Shown: one piece after another, positions 24,724 through 33,515 of the stretch | Numbering within the stretch: the first letter of the stretch is position 1 | Layout: each line of letters begins with the position of its first letter | NCBI RefSeq assembly: GCF_007595705.1 | Contig: NZ_NISY01000008.1 | Location: 248,001 to 312,000 of the forward strand | DNA length: 64,000 nucleotides | Reading direction: 5' to 3' | Source of the DNA: Streptomyces sp. SAJ15 | GTDB lineage: Bacteria; Actinomycetota; Actinomycetes; Streptomycetales; Streptomycetaceae | Notes under the pieces: model-generated | Seen by the model: only the letters and a program-made list of their open reading frames with translations | What the model was told of the DNA's origin: nothing | Database searches by the model: none | Position numbers and translations under genes: made by a program

Positions 24724-27700
24724 TCAGTCGTCGAGCTGTCGGGCGCCCGTCTCGGCCACGATCCGGCGAGCCCGCCGCCAGGCGGAATCCGCCTCCGGGG
24801 AGTCGCCGAGGGCGCGGAGCGCGCGGCTGAGCACGGCCAGGGTGCGGGCCTCGCCGAGGAGGTGGCCGGTCTCGCGGTGGACGGCGAGCGCCTCCTCGGC
24901 GGCGGCGCGGGCGCGTTCGTGCTCACCGAGGGCGGCGTGCAGCTCGGCGCTCTCGGTGAGCGCCTGGCCCTCGACGACCCGGAAGCCGCTGCGGCGGGCC
25001 ATGGCCAGCGCTTCGCCCACCCGGGTCTCGGCCTCGTCGTAGCGGCGCAGCAGCCGTCCGGTGACGGCGAGCGCGAGCACGCTGTCCGCGACCGCGCGCA
25101 GGTTCTGCGCCGCGCGCGCGGCGGCGAGGGCACGGGCGTGGGCCGCCGCGGCGAGGTCGGCGCGCCCCAGGCCGCGATGGGCCTCGCCGATGGTGTTGAG
25201 GGCGTCGGCCTGGATCCTGCGGTGCCCGGTGTCCAGGGCCAGCCGCAGCGCCCGCTCGCCCTGGGCCCGCCCCTCGTCGTACCGCCCGAGCTCGACGTGC
25301 ACCCGTCCCCGGAACAGCAGCGCCACCGCGCGCCCGTTGTGGTAGCCGACCGCGTCGTTGACGGCCAGCGCCTCGTCCAGCACCTTGAGCGCCTCCCGGA
25401 GCCGACCCGCCTCCCAGTAGGCGATGCCGAGGGTGTCCAGGTGGTTGGTCTCGTAACGCACCCCGCAGTCCCGGCTGATCTGGAGCGCCGTCTCCAGCTG
25501 CTCGATGGCCAGGTCGAGCCGGCCCATGTCGCGGTGGATCAGGCCGACACCGACCAGTGCCAACGCCTCGCCGCCCCACTGGCCGTGCTCGCGCAGCATC
25601 CCCACGGCCTGCGAGTGGTGTGCCAGGGCGTCGTCGAGCCGGGCCTGTTCCCAGGCCACGTGCCCCAGGCCGGCCAGCGCCCGCGCCTCGCCGATGGGCC
25701 AGCCGATCGCGCGGTGCAGCTCCAACGCGCGGCGCAGGTAGGAGGCGGCGGCGCCGACCTGGCCCACCTCCCGCAGCGCGACCCCGACGTTGCTGCACAT
25801 GGCGGCCTCCCCTCTGCGGTCCCCGACGGACGCCGCCGCGTCCATCGCGGCCTGGGAGATGGCCTGCCAGGAGTCGCGGGGCAGGCTCAGCCAGAAGTAG
25901 GCGAAGAGGGAGTCCGCCAGGTGCCAGGAGACCGCGTGCGGGCCCTCCTTGGCCGCCCGTTCCGCGACGGCGAGCAGATGGGAACGCTCCCCCGCCAACC
26001 ATTCGATCGCCTCCCGTTCGTCGGCGAAGACGACGGGGTCGCGGACCGGGGGGATGGCGAGCACGGGGGTGTCGGGGGCGAAGTGCGGGCCGGACGGGCC
26101 GGTGTCCTCCGCCCCGCCCGGGGGCGATCCGACGGCCGCCCCCCTCGCACCCGCCGGACCGCCCGAGGCCGTGCTGCCCGCACCCGCCGGACCGTCCGAG
26201 GCCGTCCCCTCCGAGGGCGCCGGGCCCGCCGCTCCCGCCACCTGCCGCGGCAGCCGGGGGACCTGCGGGTACAGCAGGTCCCCCGCGGCGTCGGCGCCGA
26301 GCAGGTACCAGGCGTAGAGCCGGTCCCGGGCCGCGGTCAGGTCCTCCTCGCGCTCGACCGCGGCGCACAGCTCGCAGGCGTATTCGCGCAGCAGGTCGTG
26401 GAAGCCGTAGCGGTCCTCGCCGTGGGACTCGATGAGATGGGCGGTGGCCAGGTGGCGGAGCAGTCGGGCGGCCTCGCGCTCGGTGCCGTCCAGCAGGGCG
26501 GCCGCGGCGCCCGCGGCGAACTCCAGGCCGGGCACCAGCCCGAGCCGGCGGAACAGCAGCCGGGCCTCGGGGCTGAGCGCGCGGTAGGACAGCTCGAAGG
26601 CGGCGCGGACCGCCGAGGGCTCGTCGTCCTCCAGCTCGAGCACCGCGAGCCGGCTGCCCTCGGCGAGCTCGGCGGCCAGATCGGCGATGTCCCGGTCCGG
26701 CTCGCACACCAGTTGCGCCGCGGCCACCCGGAGGGCGAGCGGGAGGTAACCGCACAGCCGGGCCAGCTCGGCCGCCGCGTCGGGCTCGGCGGCCACCCGG
26801 GCCCGGCCGAGCACCGCCGTCAGCAGGTCGTGCGCCTCGCCGGCGGCGAGGACGTCCAGCCTGAGCGGGTGGGCGCCGTCCCGGGCGACCAGTCCGCGCA
26901 GCCGGTTGCGGCTGGTCACCACGACGAAGCAGGACCGGCCGCCCGGCAGCAGCGGCCGCACCTGCTCGGCGCTGACCGCGTCGTCCAGCACGATCAGCAT
27001 CCGACGGTCGACCAGGAGCGAGCGGTAGCGGCGAATCTGCTCCTCCTCGTCGGCGGGGATCTCCTGCGAGGTCAGGCCGAGGCCGCAGAGCAGCTGCGCC
27101 AGCGCGGCGCGGGGGCTGAGCGGCTCCCGGTCGCGGTCGAAGCCGCGCAGGTCGACGTAGAGCTGGCCGTCGGGGAAGCGGTCGCGCACCCGGTGCCCCC
27201 AGTGGACGGCCAGCGCCGTCTTGCCGACGCCCGCGGTGCCGGCGATGGCGGAGATCACCACCGCTCCCGGGTCGAGCGTGCCGGGTCCGTCGCCCCGGCC
27301 GTAGCACCGCGCCAGGGAGTCCAGCGTGGCCAGGTCGGCGGCGCGTCCGCTGAACCCGGGGACCATGCGCGGCAGTTCGGCGGGGATGAGCCGGGTGGTG
27401 CCGCCGGGCTCGCGCGGCCGAACGGCGGGCGGGGCCGGGGCGACCGCTGCGCCGGCCGGGGCCAGGTCGTTGCGGAGGATCCGCTGGTGCAGCGCGCGCA
27501 GCTCGGGTCCGGGGTCGACACCGAGGCCCTCGGCGAGCCGCTCGCGGGTGCGCTCGTACGCCTCCAGGGCCTCGGCCTGCCGCTCGCAGCGGTACAGCGC
27601 CACCATCAACTGCCGCACCACCCGCTCGTCCAGGGGGTGCGCGGTGACCAGGGCGCGCAGCTCGGCGAGGAGCTCGCCGTGGTGTCCCAGCCGCAGCTCC

Positions 27701-28203
27701 ACGTCGTTGCGGGCCAGCAGCGCGGCGAGGTGCTCGGCCCCCAGCTGTTCACGGGTGGCGTCCAGCCAGTCGCCGGAGAGGCCCACCAGCGCCTCTCCGC
27801 GCCACAGTCCGAGCGCCTCGCGGAGCAGCGCGGCGGCGCGCGCGTCGTCTCCGCCGGTTCTCCGCGCCTCGGCGACCAGGGCGCGGAAGCGGTGCACGTC
27901 GACGTTCCGCGGGTCGGTCTCCAGGACGTAGCCGCCCGAGCGTCGGGCCAGCCGCACCCCGGCCCGCTCCGCGCCACCGGTGCGCAACACCGCGCGCAGC
28001 CGGGCCACATAGCCGTACAGCACGTTGCGCACCGCGCCGGGCGGATCCTCGCTCCACACCCGGTCGATGAGCTGGTCGACGGAGACCACGCGGCCGGCCT
28101 CCAGCAGCAGCACGGCCAGGACGCTCCGCTGCTTGGCATGGCCGAGTCCGACCCGTCCACCGTCGGCGAACGCCTCCACCGGGCCGAGGATCCGGAACTC
28201 CAT
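24724..28203 (-). CDS. AfsR-type SARP regulator with NB-ARC and TPR domains
   Basis: This 1159-residue protein has an OmpR-type winged helix (about residues 1-95: MEFRILGPVEAF, KQRSVLAVLLLEAGRVVSVD), a BTAD domain (96-245, QLMVALYRCERQAEALEAYE), an NB-ARC ATPase (about 295-600, P-loop GTAGVGKTALAVHW, MLIVLDD) and a long TPR array (about 780-1110). A disordered Pro/Gly/Ala segment lies near 660-710. This is the architecture of AfsR, a global activator of secondary metabolism. GGGAGGG 6 nt upstream fixes ATG 28203. Direct repeats with 11-bp spacing lie 67 bp upstream. The siderophore operon ends 308 bp upstream on the same strand, so a regulatory link is possible but unproven. Confidence 0.95.
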   Translation of the reverse strand: MEFRILGPVEAFADGGRVGLGHAKQRSVLAVLLLEAGRVVSVDQLIDRVWSEDPPGAVRNVLYGYVARLRAVLRTGGAERAGVRLARRSGGYVLETDPRNVDVHRFRALVAEARRTGGDDARAAALLREALGLWRGEALVGLSGDWLDATREQLGAEHLAALLARNDVELRLGHHGELLAELRALVTAHPLDERVVRQLMVALYRCERQAEALEAYERTRERLAEGLGVDPGPELRALHQRILRNDLAPAGAAVAPAPPAVRPREPGGTTRLIPAELPRMVPGFSGRAADLATLDSLARCYGRGDGPGTLDPGAVVISAIAGTAGVGKTALAVHWGHRVRDRFPDGQLYVDLRGFDRDREPLSPRAALAQLLCGLGLTSQEIPADEEEQIRRYRSLLVDRRMLIVLDDAVSAEQVRPLLPGGRSCFVVVTSRNRLRGLVARDGAHPLRLDVLAAGEAHDLLTAVLGRARVAAEPDAAAELARLCGYLPLALRVAAAQLVCEPDRDIADLAAELAEGSRLAVLELEDDEPSAVRAAFELSYRALSPEARLLFRRLGLVPGLEFAAGAAAALLDGTEREAARLLRHLATAHLIESHGEDRYGFHDLLREYACELCAAVEREEDLTAARDRLYAWYLLGADAAGDLLYPQVPRLPRQVAGAAGPAPSEGTASDGPAGAGSTASGGPAGARGAAVGSPPGGAEDTGPSGPHFAPDTPVLAIPPVRDPVVFADEREAIEWLAGERSHLLAVAERAAKEGPHAVSWHLADSLFAYFWLSLPRDSWQAISQAAMDAAASVGDRRGEAAMCSNVGVALREVGQVGAAASYLRRALELHRAIGWPIGEARALAGLGHVAWEQARLDDALAHHSQAVGMLREHGQWGGEALALVGVGLIHRDMGRLDLAIEQLETALQISRDCGVRYETNHLDTLGIAYWEAGRLREALKVLDEALAVNDAVGYHNGRAVALLFRGRVHVELGRYDEGRAQGERALRLALDTGHRRIQADALNTIGEAHRGLGRADLAAAAHARALAAARAAQNLRAVADSVLALAVTGRLLRRYDEAETRVGEALAMARRSGFRVVEGQALTESAELHAALGEHERARAAAEEALAVHRETGHLLGEARTLAVLSRALRALGDSPEADSAWRRARRIVAETGARQLDD

Positions 28204-28269
28204 CGCGCGCCCTCCCGCTTCGCTCAACGCGATCCTCTCGCACCCTGGGAGGACGCGCCTGCACAGTCA

Positions 28270-28288
28270 CAAGGTTTCTTCAAGGTTT
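28270..28288. promoter_or_regulatory. Direct repeats with 11-bp period upstream of the SARP gene
   Basis: CAAGGTTT occurs at 28270-28277 and again at 28281-28288, one 11-bp step apart. Direct heptamer-like repeats spaced by 11 bp are the known signature of SARP binding sites. They sit 67 bp before the SARP ATG in a locally AT-rich stretch, suggesting autoregulation or control by another SARP. Confidence 0.5.
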
Positions 28289-28394
28289 AGCCCTGGACCA
28301 TGAGGCACAGTCGTTCTTGCCCGTCATGGAGCGTCTCTTCCGAGGCCGGCCGCCGACCTGCGGCACGGGGGAATGCAGGTCGGCGGCCTGACGC

Positions 28395-28427
28395 GGCGGC
28401 CGCCCCAGCGGGTTCGGGGCGGCCGCC
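28395..28427. terminator. Hairpin between siderophore operon and SARP gene
   Basis: GGCGGCCGCCCC (28395-28406) pairs perfectly with GGGGCGGCCGCC (28416-28427) around a 9-nt loop. It lies 85 bp past the decarboxylase stop and would separate the two minus-strand units. Two 19-bp direct copies of a GGACCGGCCCGAGG element (28466-28484 and 28494-28512) lie between it and the stop codon. Confidence 0.65.
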
Positions 28428-28511
28428 GGAGCGGAGCGGCCGGGCGGTGGGGACCGACGCGGGGAGGACCGGCCCGAGGGGGGCGAGTCGGGCGGACCGG
28501 CCCGAGGGGGG

Positions 28512-29699
28512 CTAGCCCAGGAAGTAGAAGCCCGGCGCCGGGTGCATCAGGAAGTCGTGGTGCGAGATGTTCCAGGCGTACGCGCCGGCCAGGGCGAAGG
28601 CCACCCGGTCGCCGGCGCGCAGCCGGGGCAGCGGGATGCGGCCGGCCAGCACGTCCTTGGGAGTGCACAGCTGGCCGGCGAGGGTCACCGGCTCGTCGTG
28701 CGCCTCGGGGCGCGGCCAGGGCCGGGACCACGCCTCCCGCGGGAGCACGGTGAAGGGGTGGTCGTGCTGCTTGGCGGCGGGGGTCCGCATGTGGTGGGTG
28801 CCGCCGCGCAGCACCGCGAACGCCTCGCCGCCGCTGTGCTTGACGTCCAGCACGTCGGTGACATACCAGCCGCAGTAGGCGGTCAGCGCGCGGCCCGGCT
28901 CGATCCGCAGGGTCAGCTCCGGGTGCGCGGCGGACAGTTCGGCCAGACCGGCGCCGTAGGCCGCCCAGTCGAAGCGGTCCAGGGGCCGGCCGTAGTCGAC
29001 GGCCATGCCGCCGCCGACGTTGACCTCCGTCAGCGCCAAGCCGTGCCGCTCGGACAGCTCCCGCGCCCAGCCGGTGATCCGGGCGGCCACGGCGAGTTGG
29101 GCGGCGGCGTCCAGTCCGCTCGCCAGATGGGCGTGGACGCCGCGCAGCCGCAGCGCCGGGGCGGCCCCGGTGAGCAGCGGCAGGCAGTCGACGATCCCGT
29201 CGGGGTCCAGTCCGAACGGGCTGGGCCTGCCGCCCATGGCGAGGGCGGCGCCGCCCAGCTCGCCCTCCCGCGCGGGCAGGTTGACGCGCAGCAGCACCTC
29301 CGCGACGCGTCCGCGTTCGGCCGCCAGCTCCGCCAGCAACCGCAGTTCGGAGGCGCTCTCCACGTGGAAGCGGTGCGCCCCGAGGTCGAGCGCCCGGCGC
29401 AGCTCCGCCTCGGTCTTGCCGGGGCCGCCGAAGGCCAGCGGGAGCTCCGGCACGGCGCCGTGGACATGGGACAGCTCGCCGCCGGAGGAGACCTCGTAGC
29501 CGGAGACGTACGGGGCGAGGGCGCGCAGGATCTGCGGGGCGGGGTTGGCCTTGGCCGCGTAGTACAGCTCGACGGAGGGCGGCAGCGCCTCCCGTACCGC
29601 CCGGGCGTGCTCGGCCAGCCGGGTCAGGTCGTAGACATAGGCCGGCAGGGAGTCGTCGGCGAGGGTGTCGGCCAGGGCGGCGACCGGTTCGGTGATCAC
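28512..29699 (-). CDS. PLP-dependent (fold III) decarboxylase, PvsE/SbnH-like
   Basis: This 395-residue alanine-racemase-fold decarboxylase has Lys50 in YYAAKANP as the PLP Schiff-base residue, HVESASELRLL, FGGPGKT, VNVGGGMAVDYG, RIEPGRALTA (phosphate and PLP contacts) and the catalytic Cys in LCTPKDVL. Relatives include ornithine and diaminopimelate decarboxylases. In carboxylate siderophore loci the PvsE and SbnH enzymes make ethanolamine or diaminoethane moieties. GTG 29699 overlaps the upstream NIS gene stop (GTGA), so translation is coupled. It is the last gene of the iron-box-controlled operon. By context it probably decarboxylates a serine- or diamine-derived siderophore building block. 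Confidence 0.9.
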   Translation of the reverse strand: MITEPVAALADTLADDSLPAYVYDLTRLAEHARAVREALPPSVELYYAAKANPAPQILRALAPYVSGYEVSSGGELSHVHGAVPELPLAFGGPGKTEAELRRALDLGAHRFHVESASELRLLAELAAERGRVAEVLLRVNLPAREGELGGAALAMGGRPSPFGLDPDGIVDCLPLLTGAAPALRLRGVHAHLASGLDAAAQLAVAARITGWARELSERHGLALTEVNVGGGMAVDYGRPLDRFDWAAYGAGLAELSAAHPELTLRIEPGRALTAYCGWYVTDVLDVKHSGGEAFAVLRGGTHHMRTPAAKQHDHPFTVLPREAWSRPWPRPEAHDEPVTLAGQLCTPKDVLAGRIPLPRLRAGDRVAFALAGAYAWNISHHDFLMHPAPGFYFLG

Positions 29700-31435
29700 T
29701 GGGCGCTCCAGGGGTGGGATCGGGCGGTGAGCAGCGCCGGCGCGGGCCGCGGGGCCGCGGAACGGGCGGCTTCGGAGAGCAGGTCGGCCGCCAGGGGGTT
29801 GGCGATGCGGACGTATCCGGCGTCGCGGTCGGCCTTGCGGCCCCAGCGGGTGAGGAGATTGGCCTTGGCCGGCAGCGGCGCCCCGGCCAGCAGCGCGGCC
29901 AGGGCGGGCGGGCGGCCGTGGGCGGCGGCGCGGGCGGCCAGCACCCGGCGCAGCGCGGACCACAGGGCGGGCTCCAGCCGCGGGTGCCGGTCGGCGAGCG
30001 CGGCCAGCAGCTCGGCGAGGTGGTTGACGATCAGGCAGTAGACGACCCGGTCCCAGCCGCGTTCGCGGTCGTAGGTGAGCGGGCGGGCCACGGCGGTGGG
30101 GAGCGCGGCGAGCGCGTCCGCGTGCCGGTCGGGCAGCAGCTTGGTGCCCTCCAGGTCGCGGAAGAGCACCTGGCGCGGCAGCCCGGTACCGTCGACGCCG
30201 ACCACCACGTTCTGCAGGTGCGGTTCGAGGACCACGCCGTGGTCGAGGTAGGCGGCCAGCACGGGCGGCACCAGCAGCGCGAGGTACGCCTCCCACCAGG
30301 CGAGCGTCTCCTCGGGGCCGGCGCCGTCGAGCAGCCGGGACACCTGGGCGCGCCCGGTCGGGTACTCGTCGGCGACCGCGGCCGCCAGCAGCCCGGTGAG
30401 GCCGGGGCGCAGTCGGGCGGCCAGGCCCTCCCGCACGATGACGCCGAGCCCCTCGGTGAGGGAGCGCTCCCCCAGGTCGAGCGTGCGGTAGCCGGGTTCG
30501 CGCAGCAGCTCGCAGCCGTCGAAGCGGGCGGCGAGGTCGTGGGCGACCGGCTCCAGCAGCCGGGTCAGCGCCACCGCGCCGGACAGCTCGTAGTCGGCGT
30601 TCTTGCGCAGGCAGTTGGTGATCCGCACGTTGAGGCTGAACTTGAGGAAGTCGCGACCGTCGTAGAGGGTGCGGACGGAGGCGGTCGGCGCGAAGTCGCC
30701 GCCGCCGGGGCCGAGGTCGAGCACGTCGCGGCGGGCCAGCGCGGCGCGCAGCGCGGGGTGGTCGCGCAGCATGGCGTACTGCCAGGGGTGCGCGGGCAGC
30801 AGTCGGTAGCCGTCGGGGACGGTCCGCTGCCGATCGAGGGCGGCCAGCGCGCCGGCCCGCGCCGTCTCCTCCCGCACCAGCTCCCGCCGCACCGCCAGGT
30901 GGTGCAGCGGGAAGCGGGCCCGGGCCTCGGGGGCGAAGCGCCGCCACTGCCCGGCGCTGCCGGTGCGCGCCTTGGGGGTGGGGTGGAAGCGGTGTCCGAA
31001 GACCAGCGACTGCTCCGACTCCAGATACGGGTCGTCGGGCGCGTCGTCGGGCGCCGGGCGGTCCGCCAGGTCCAGCGCGGCGCTGACCCCGGCGTGGCTG
31101 GCGGCGACCTGTTCCAGGAACTCGTCGTTGGCGGCGCCGGTGCGCAGCCGCAGCTCCCCGTCGATCCGTTCGGCCAGTTCCCGCCAGCCGAGCTCGGCCC
31201 AGCCGGCGTCGCGGCGCTCGGTGACCGGCCCGCTGAACCGGTGCGCGCCGATCAGCGAGGTGCGGCGCAGCGCGACCCGCAGCACCGTGTCGCTGTGCGG
31301 CAGCCGCAGCAGCAGCCGGCCGTCGAGGACGGTGGTGTGGCGCTCGGGTGTCGAGACCTCGCGGAGCAGGCAGTTGAGGAGGGTGTGGGCGACGACGTGG
31401 TCGGGGTGGGCCACGACGGTTCGGGACGGGGGCAT
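29696..31435 (-). CDS. IucA/IucC-family NIS synthetase (second copy)
   Basis: This 579-residue NRPS-independent siderophore synthetase adenylates a carboxylate such as citrate and condenses it with an amine or alcohol. Typical blocks are PDHVVAHTLLNCLLREV, FGHRFHPTPKARTG (ATP site), LLPAHPWQY, FLKFSLNVRITNCLRKNADY, LEPHLQNVVV and RDLEGTKL, with a C-terminal FhuF-like part. ATG 31435 has GGAG 8 nt upstream. A GTG at 31540 is also in frame; it would overlap the previous gene by 17 bp and add 35 Pro-rich residues. It sits between the first NIS gene and the decarboxylase, the order seen in vibrioferrin loci. Confidence 0.93.
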   Translation of the reverse strand: MPPSRTVVAHPDHVVAHTLLNCLLREVSTPERHTTVLDGRLLLRLPHSDTVLRVALRRTSLIGAHRFSGPVTERRDAGWAELGWRELAERIDGELRLRTGAANDEFLEQVAASHAGVSAALDLADRPAPDDAPDDPYLESEQSLVFGHRFHPTPKARTGSAGQWRRFAPEARARFPLHHLAVRRELVREETARAGALAALDRQRTVPDGYRLLPAHPWQYAMLRDHPALRAALARRDVLDLGPGGGDFAPTASVRTLYDGRDFLKFSLNVRITNCLRKNADYELSGAVALTRLLEPVAHDLAARFDGCELLREPGYRTLDLGERSLTEGLGVIVREGLAARLRPGLTGLLAAAVADEYPTGRAQVSRLLDGAGPEETLAWWEAYLALLVPPVLAAYLDHGVVLEPHLQNVVVGVDGTGLPRQVLFRDLEGTKLLPDRHADALAALPTAVARPLTYDRERGWDRVVYCLIVNHLAELLAALADRHPRLEPALWSALRRVLAARAAAHGRPPALAALLAGAPLPAKANLLTRWGRKADRDAGYVRIANPLAADLLSEAARSAAPRPAPALLTARSHPWSAQ

Positions 31436-31523
31436 GCGGCGGCTCCGACGGGTGCGGTACGGCGGGGGGAGCGGGGTGGCGGGTGGCGGCGGGCCGGGCT
31501 GCGCGCCGGCCGGCGGGCGAGGG

Positions 31524-33515
31524 TCACCGGGGGCGTCCACGCAGCAGGTAGTTCGGCCCGCTGGTGTAGTGCTTGTTGATGTCGGCGGCGCGGGAGCGCT
31601 CCTTGGTGTAGAGGGTGCCCGCGGTGACCATCGCCTTGACCGGCAGCCGGCGGGCGTCCAGCACCCGGGCGCGCAGCACGGCCCCGGGCGCGCCGGGCGC
31701 GGTGCCGTCCAGCCGGCGGACGGCCTCGGCGAGCCGGGTGCGCAGCAGTCTCAGCAGCGGGTCGAGCGGCAGTCGGCCCAGCGCGGCGAGTTCGAAGGCG
31801 AGCGCGGCGGCGCACAGGTGCACGGTGATGGTGGTGAAGACGTCGGCGACCGGCCCGTCGCCGCGGGTGAGGATCCTGCGGTCGTCGAACCCGCACAGGT
31901 CGGCGGCGACCGCTCCGCCGAGCACTCCGGCCAGGCGTACGGCGAAGACCCGCGGCCCGTCGTGGTCCTTGATCAGCAGCCGCAGTCGGGGGCGCCCGTC
32001 CGGGGCGTCCACCACCAGGGAGGTGTTCTGCTGGTGCGACTCCAGCGCGATGCCGTAGCCGAAGAGCGTGGTGTGGACGTCGAACAGGACGGTCAGGTAG
32101 GCGTCGAGGAACGCGGTGAGGTCTCCGCCGTAGAAGCGGTCGGCGAGCGCGTCGGCGACCAGCGCCCCGCTCGGGGTGCGGGCCAGCAGCGCGGCTATGG
32201 GCACCACCTGGCAGTGGCCGAGCCCGGTCGGCTGTCGCCGTATGAGCGCGGCCAGGAACTCCTGGTCGGCGTGGAGGTGGGTGGTCTCGTCGGCGAGCAG
32301 CACGGTCGCGGCCAGCCGGGGTTCGCGGGCGAGCACCGCCTCCAGCAGCCGCTGCGCCACCGCCCCGTCGGTGAGCGTGCCCGGCTTGATGGAGCGCCGG
32401 TTGCGGGCGCCCAGGGTGGCGGTGGCCAGCGGCAGTTTGAGGTGCACCGTGGGATCGGCGGCGACGGCGACCGTCCGCATCGACAGCGTCGGCCGTACGT
32501 CCAGCCAGGGGCGCTCGGCCAGGTGGGCGTCGTACGGTCCACAGGCGCGGCGCGCGGCGGCCAGCGCCCGGCCGGCGGTCAGCGGGTGGACCGGGAGGGC
32601 GAGGTGGCTGTGGTCCAGGAAGGGCGGCAGCCCCAGCGCCCCTGGCGACGGCCACCACGCGGGCAGCAGGGCGGGGTCCCCGGTGACGGCCTCGCGCGGC
32701 AGGGCGAGCCAGCGCAGCGCGAAGGCGGGGTGGAACTCGGCGGCGTGGGTGCGGATCTGTTCCGTCGACAGGCCGGAGCGGGCGCGGCCGGTGGGGTGGA
32801 CCGGGTGGCCGCGGAAGGCGGCGAGGGTGTCGTAGGCGACGGCGCCGGACGGCCCCGCCCACTGCTCGGCCGGCCGCTCGCCGTACTGGCCGGCCAGCCG
32901 GGCCAGCACCCCGGGGCGTGCCCGGCCCAGCACCCGCGCCCACTCCAGCTCCCGGCGGCACTCGGCGACGAAGGTGTCGTAGCGGCCGTGGTCCTCGGGT
33001 GCGACGGCCTGCTTGAGTCGGGCCAGCGCCCCGTCGAGCGTGGAGTGGGTGGTGGGCGCCATGCCGCCGGGCGGCGGCTCGTACTCCAACAGCGGGCGAC
33101 GGACGGCGAGATCGCCCTGGAAGCCGTCGGGCCCGACCGGCAGCAGCACGTGTCCGGCTCCGCGCAGCGGGGTGCGCAGCCAGTCGCCGTCCGGGCGGCG
33201 CAGCGCGCGGGCGCGGGCGCGCAGCCCGTAGGCGTCCTCGCGGAGCAGGGTGCTGAGGACGCGCTGGAGGAGGCCGGCTTCGGCGGGGTCGGCGGGGGTG
33301 GCCGCGCCGGGGGCCTGGGGTGCGCCGTCGAGCCGCCGGGGCGCGGCGGGCGTGGTCGTGGGCTGAGGAGACGCGGCGGGCGTGGGTGCGGGCTGAGGAG
33401 ACGCGGCGGGCGTGGGCGCGGGCTGAGGAGACGCGGCGGGCGTGGGCGCAGGCTGAGGGGGCGCGGGCGGCGTCTCGGGGCCGGTGTCGGCCGTCGGGTC
33501 GGCCTCGGCCCTCAT
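31524..33515 (-). CDS. IucA/IucC-family NIS synthetase with Pro/Ala-repeat N-terminus
   Basis: This 663-residue protein differs from the second copy by a disordered N-terminal extension (about residues 10-75) built of a PAPTPAASPQ decapeptide repeated three times plus a degenerate copy. The synthetase core follows: HSTLDGALARLKQAV, GHPVHPTGRARSGLS (ATP site), LPVHPL, HLKLPLATATLGARNRRSIK, LESHQQNTSLV and KDHDGPRVF. ATG 33515 overlaps the ATP-grasp stop (ATGA). The two synthetases probably act successively on one citrate-type scaffold. The extension is encoded by 30-bp tandem DNA repeats and may be dispensable. Confidence 0.92.
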   Translation of the reverse strand: MRAEADPTADTGPETPPAPPQPAPTPAASPQPAPTPAASPQPAPTPAASPQPTTTPAAPRRLDGAPQAPGAATPADPAEAGLLQRVLSTLLREDAYGLRARARALRRPDGDWLRTPLRGAGHVLLPVGPDGFQGDLAVRRPLLEYEPPPGGMAPTTHSTLDGALARLKQAVAPEDHGRYDTFVAECRRELEWARVLGRARPGVLARLAGQYGERPAEQWAGPSGAVAYDTLAAFRGHPVHPTGRARSGLSTEQIRTHAAEFHPAFALRWLALPREAVTGDPALLPAWWPSPGALGLPPFLDHSHLALPVHPLTAGRALAAARRACGPYDAHLAERPWLDVRPTLSMRTVAVAADPTVHLKLPLATATLGARNRRSIKPGTLTDGAVAQRLLEAVLAREPRLAATVLLADETTHLHADQEFLAALIRRQPTGLGHCQVVPIAALLARTPSGALVADALADRFYGGDLTAFLDAYLTVLFDVHTTLFGYGIALESHQQNTSLVVDAPDGRPRLRLLIKDHDGPRVFAVRLAGVLGGAVAADLCGFDDRRILTRGDGPVADVFTTITVHLCAAALAFELAALGRLPLDPLLRLLRTRLAEAVRRLDGTAPGAPGAVLRARVLDARRLPVKAMVTAGTLYTKERSRAADINKHYTSGPNYLLRGRPR
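33361..33450. repeat. Three 30-bp tandem repeats in the NIS synthetase gene
   Basis: Units start at 33361, 33391 and 33421 with GGCTGAGGAGACGCGGCGGG and differ at one or two positions; a degenerate fourth copy lies just before 33361. They encode the PAPTPAASPQ repeats on the minus strand and are likely to vary in number between strains. Confidence 0.9.

Noticed and set aside
24616..28290. 1224-codon plus-strand open frame opposite the SARP gene
   Set aside because: The minus strand encodes complete winged-helix, BTAD, NB-ARC and TPR signatures; the plus frame has none and starts outside any promoter-like context.
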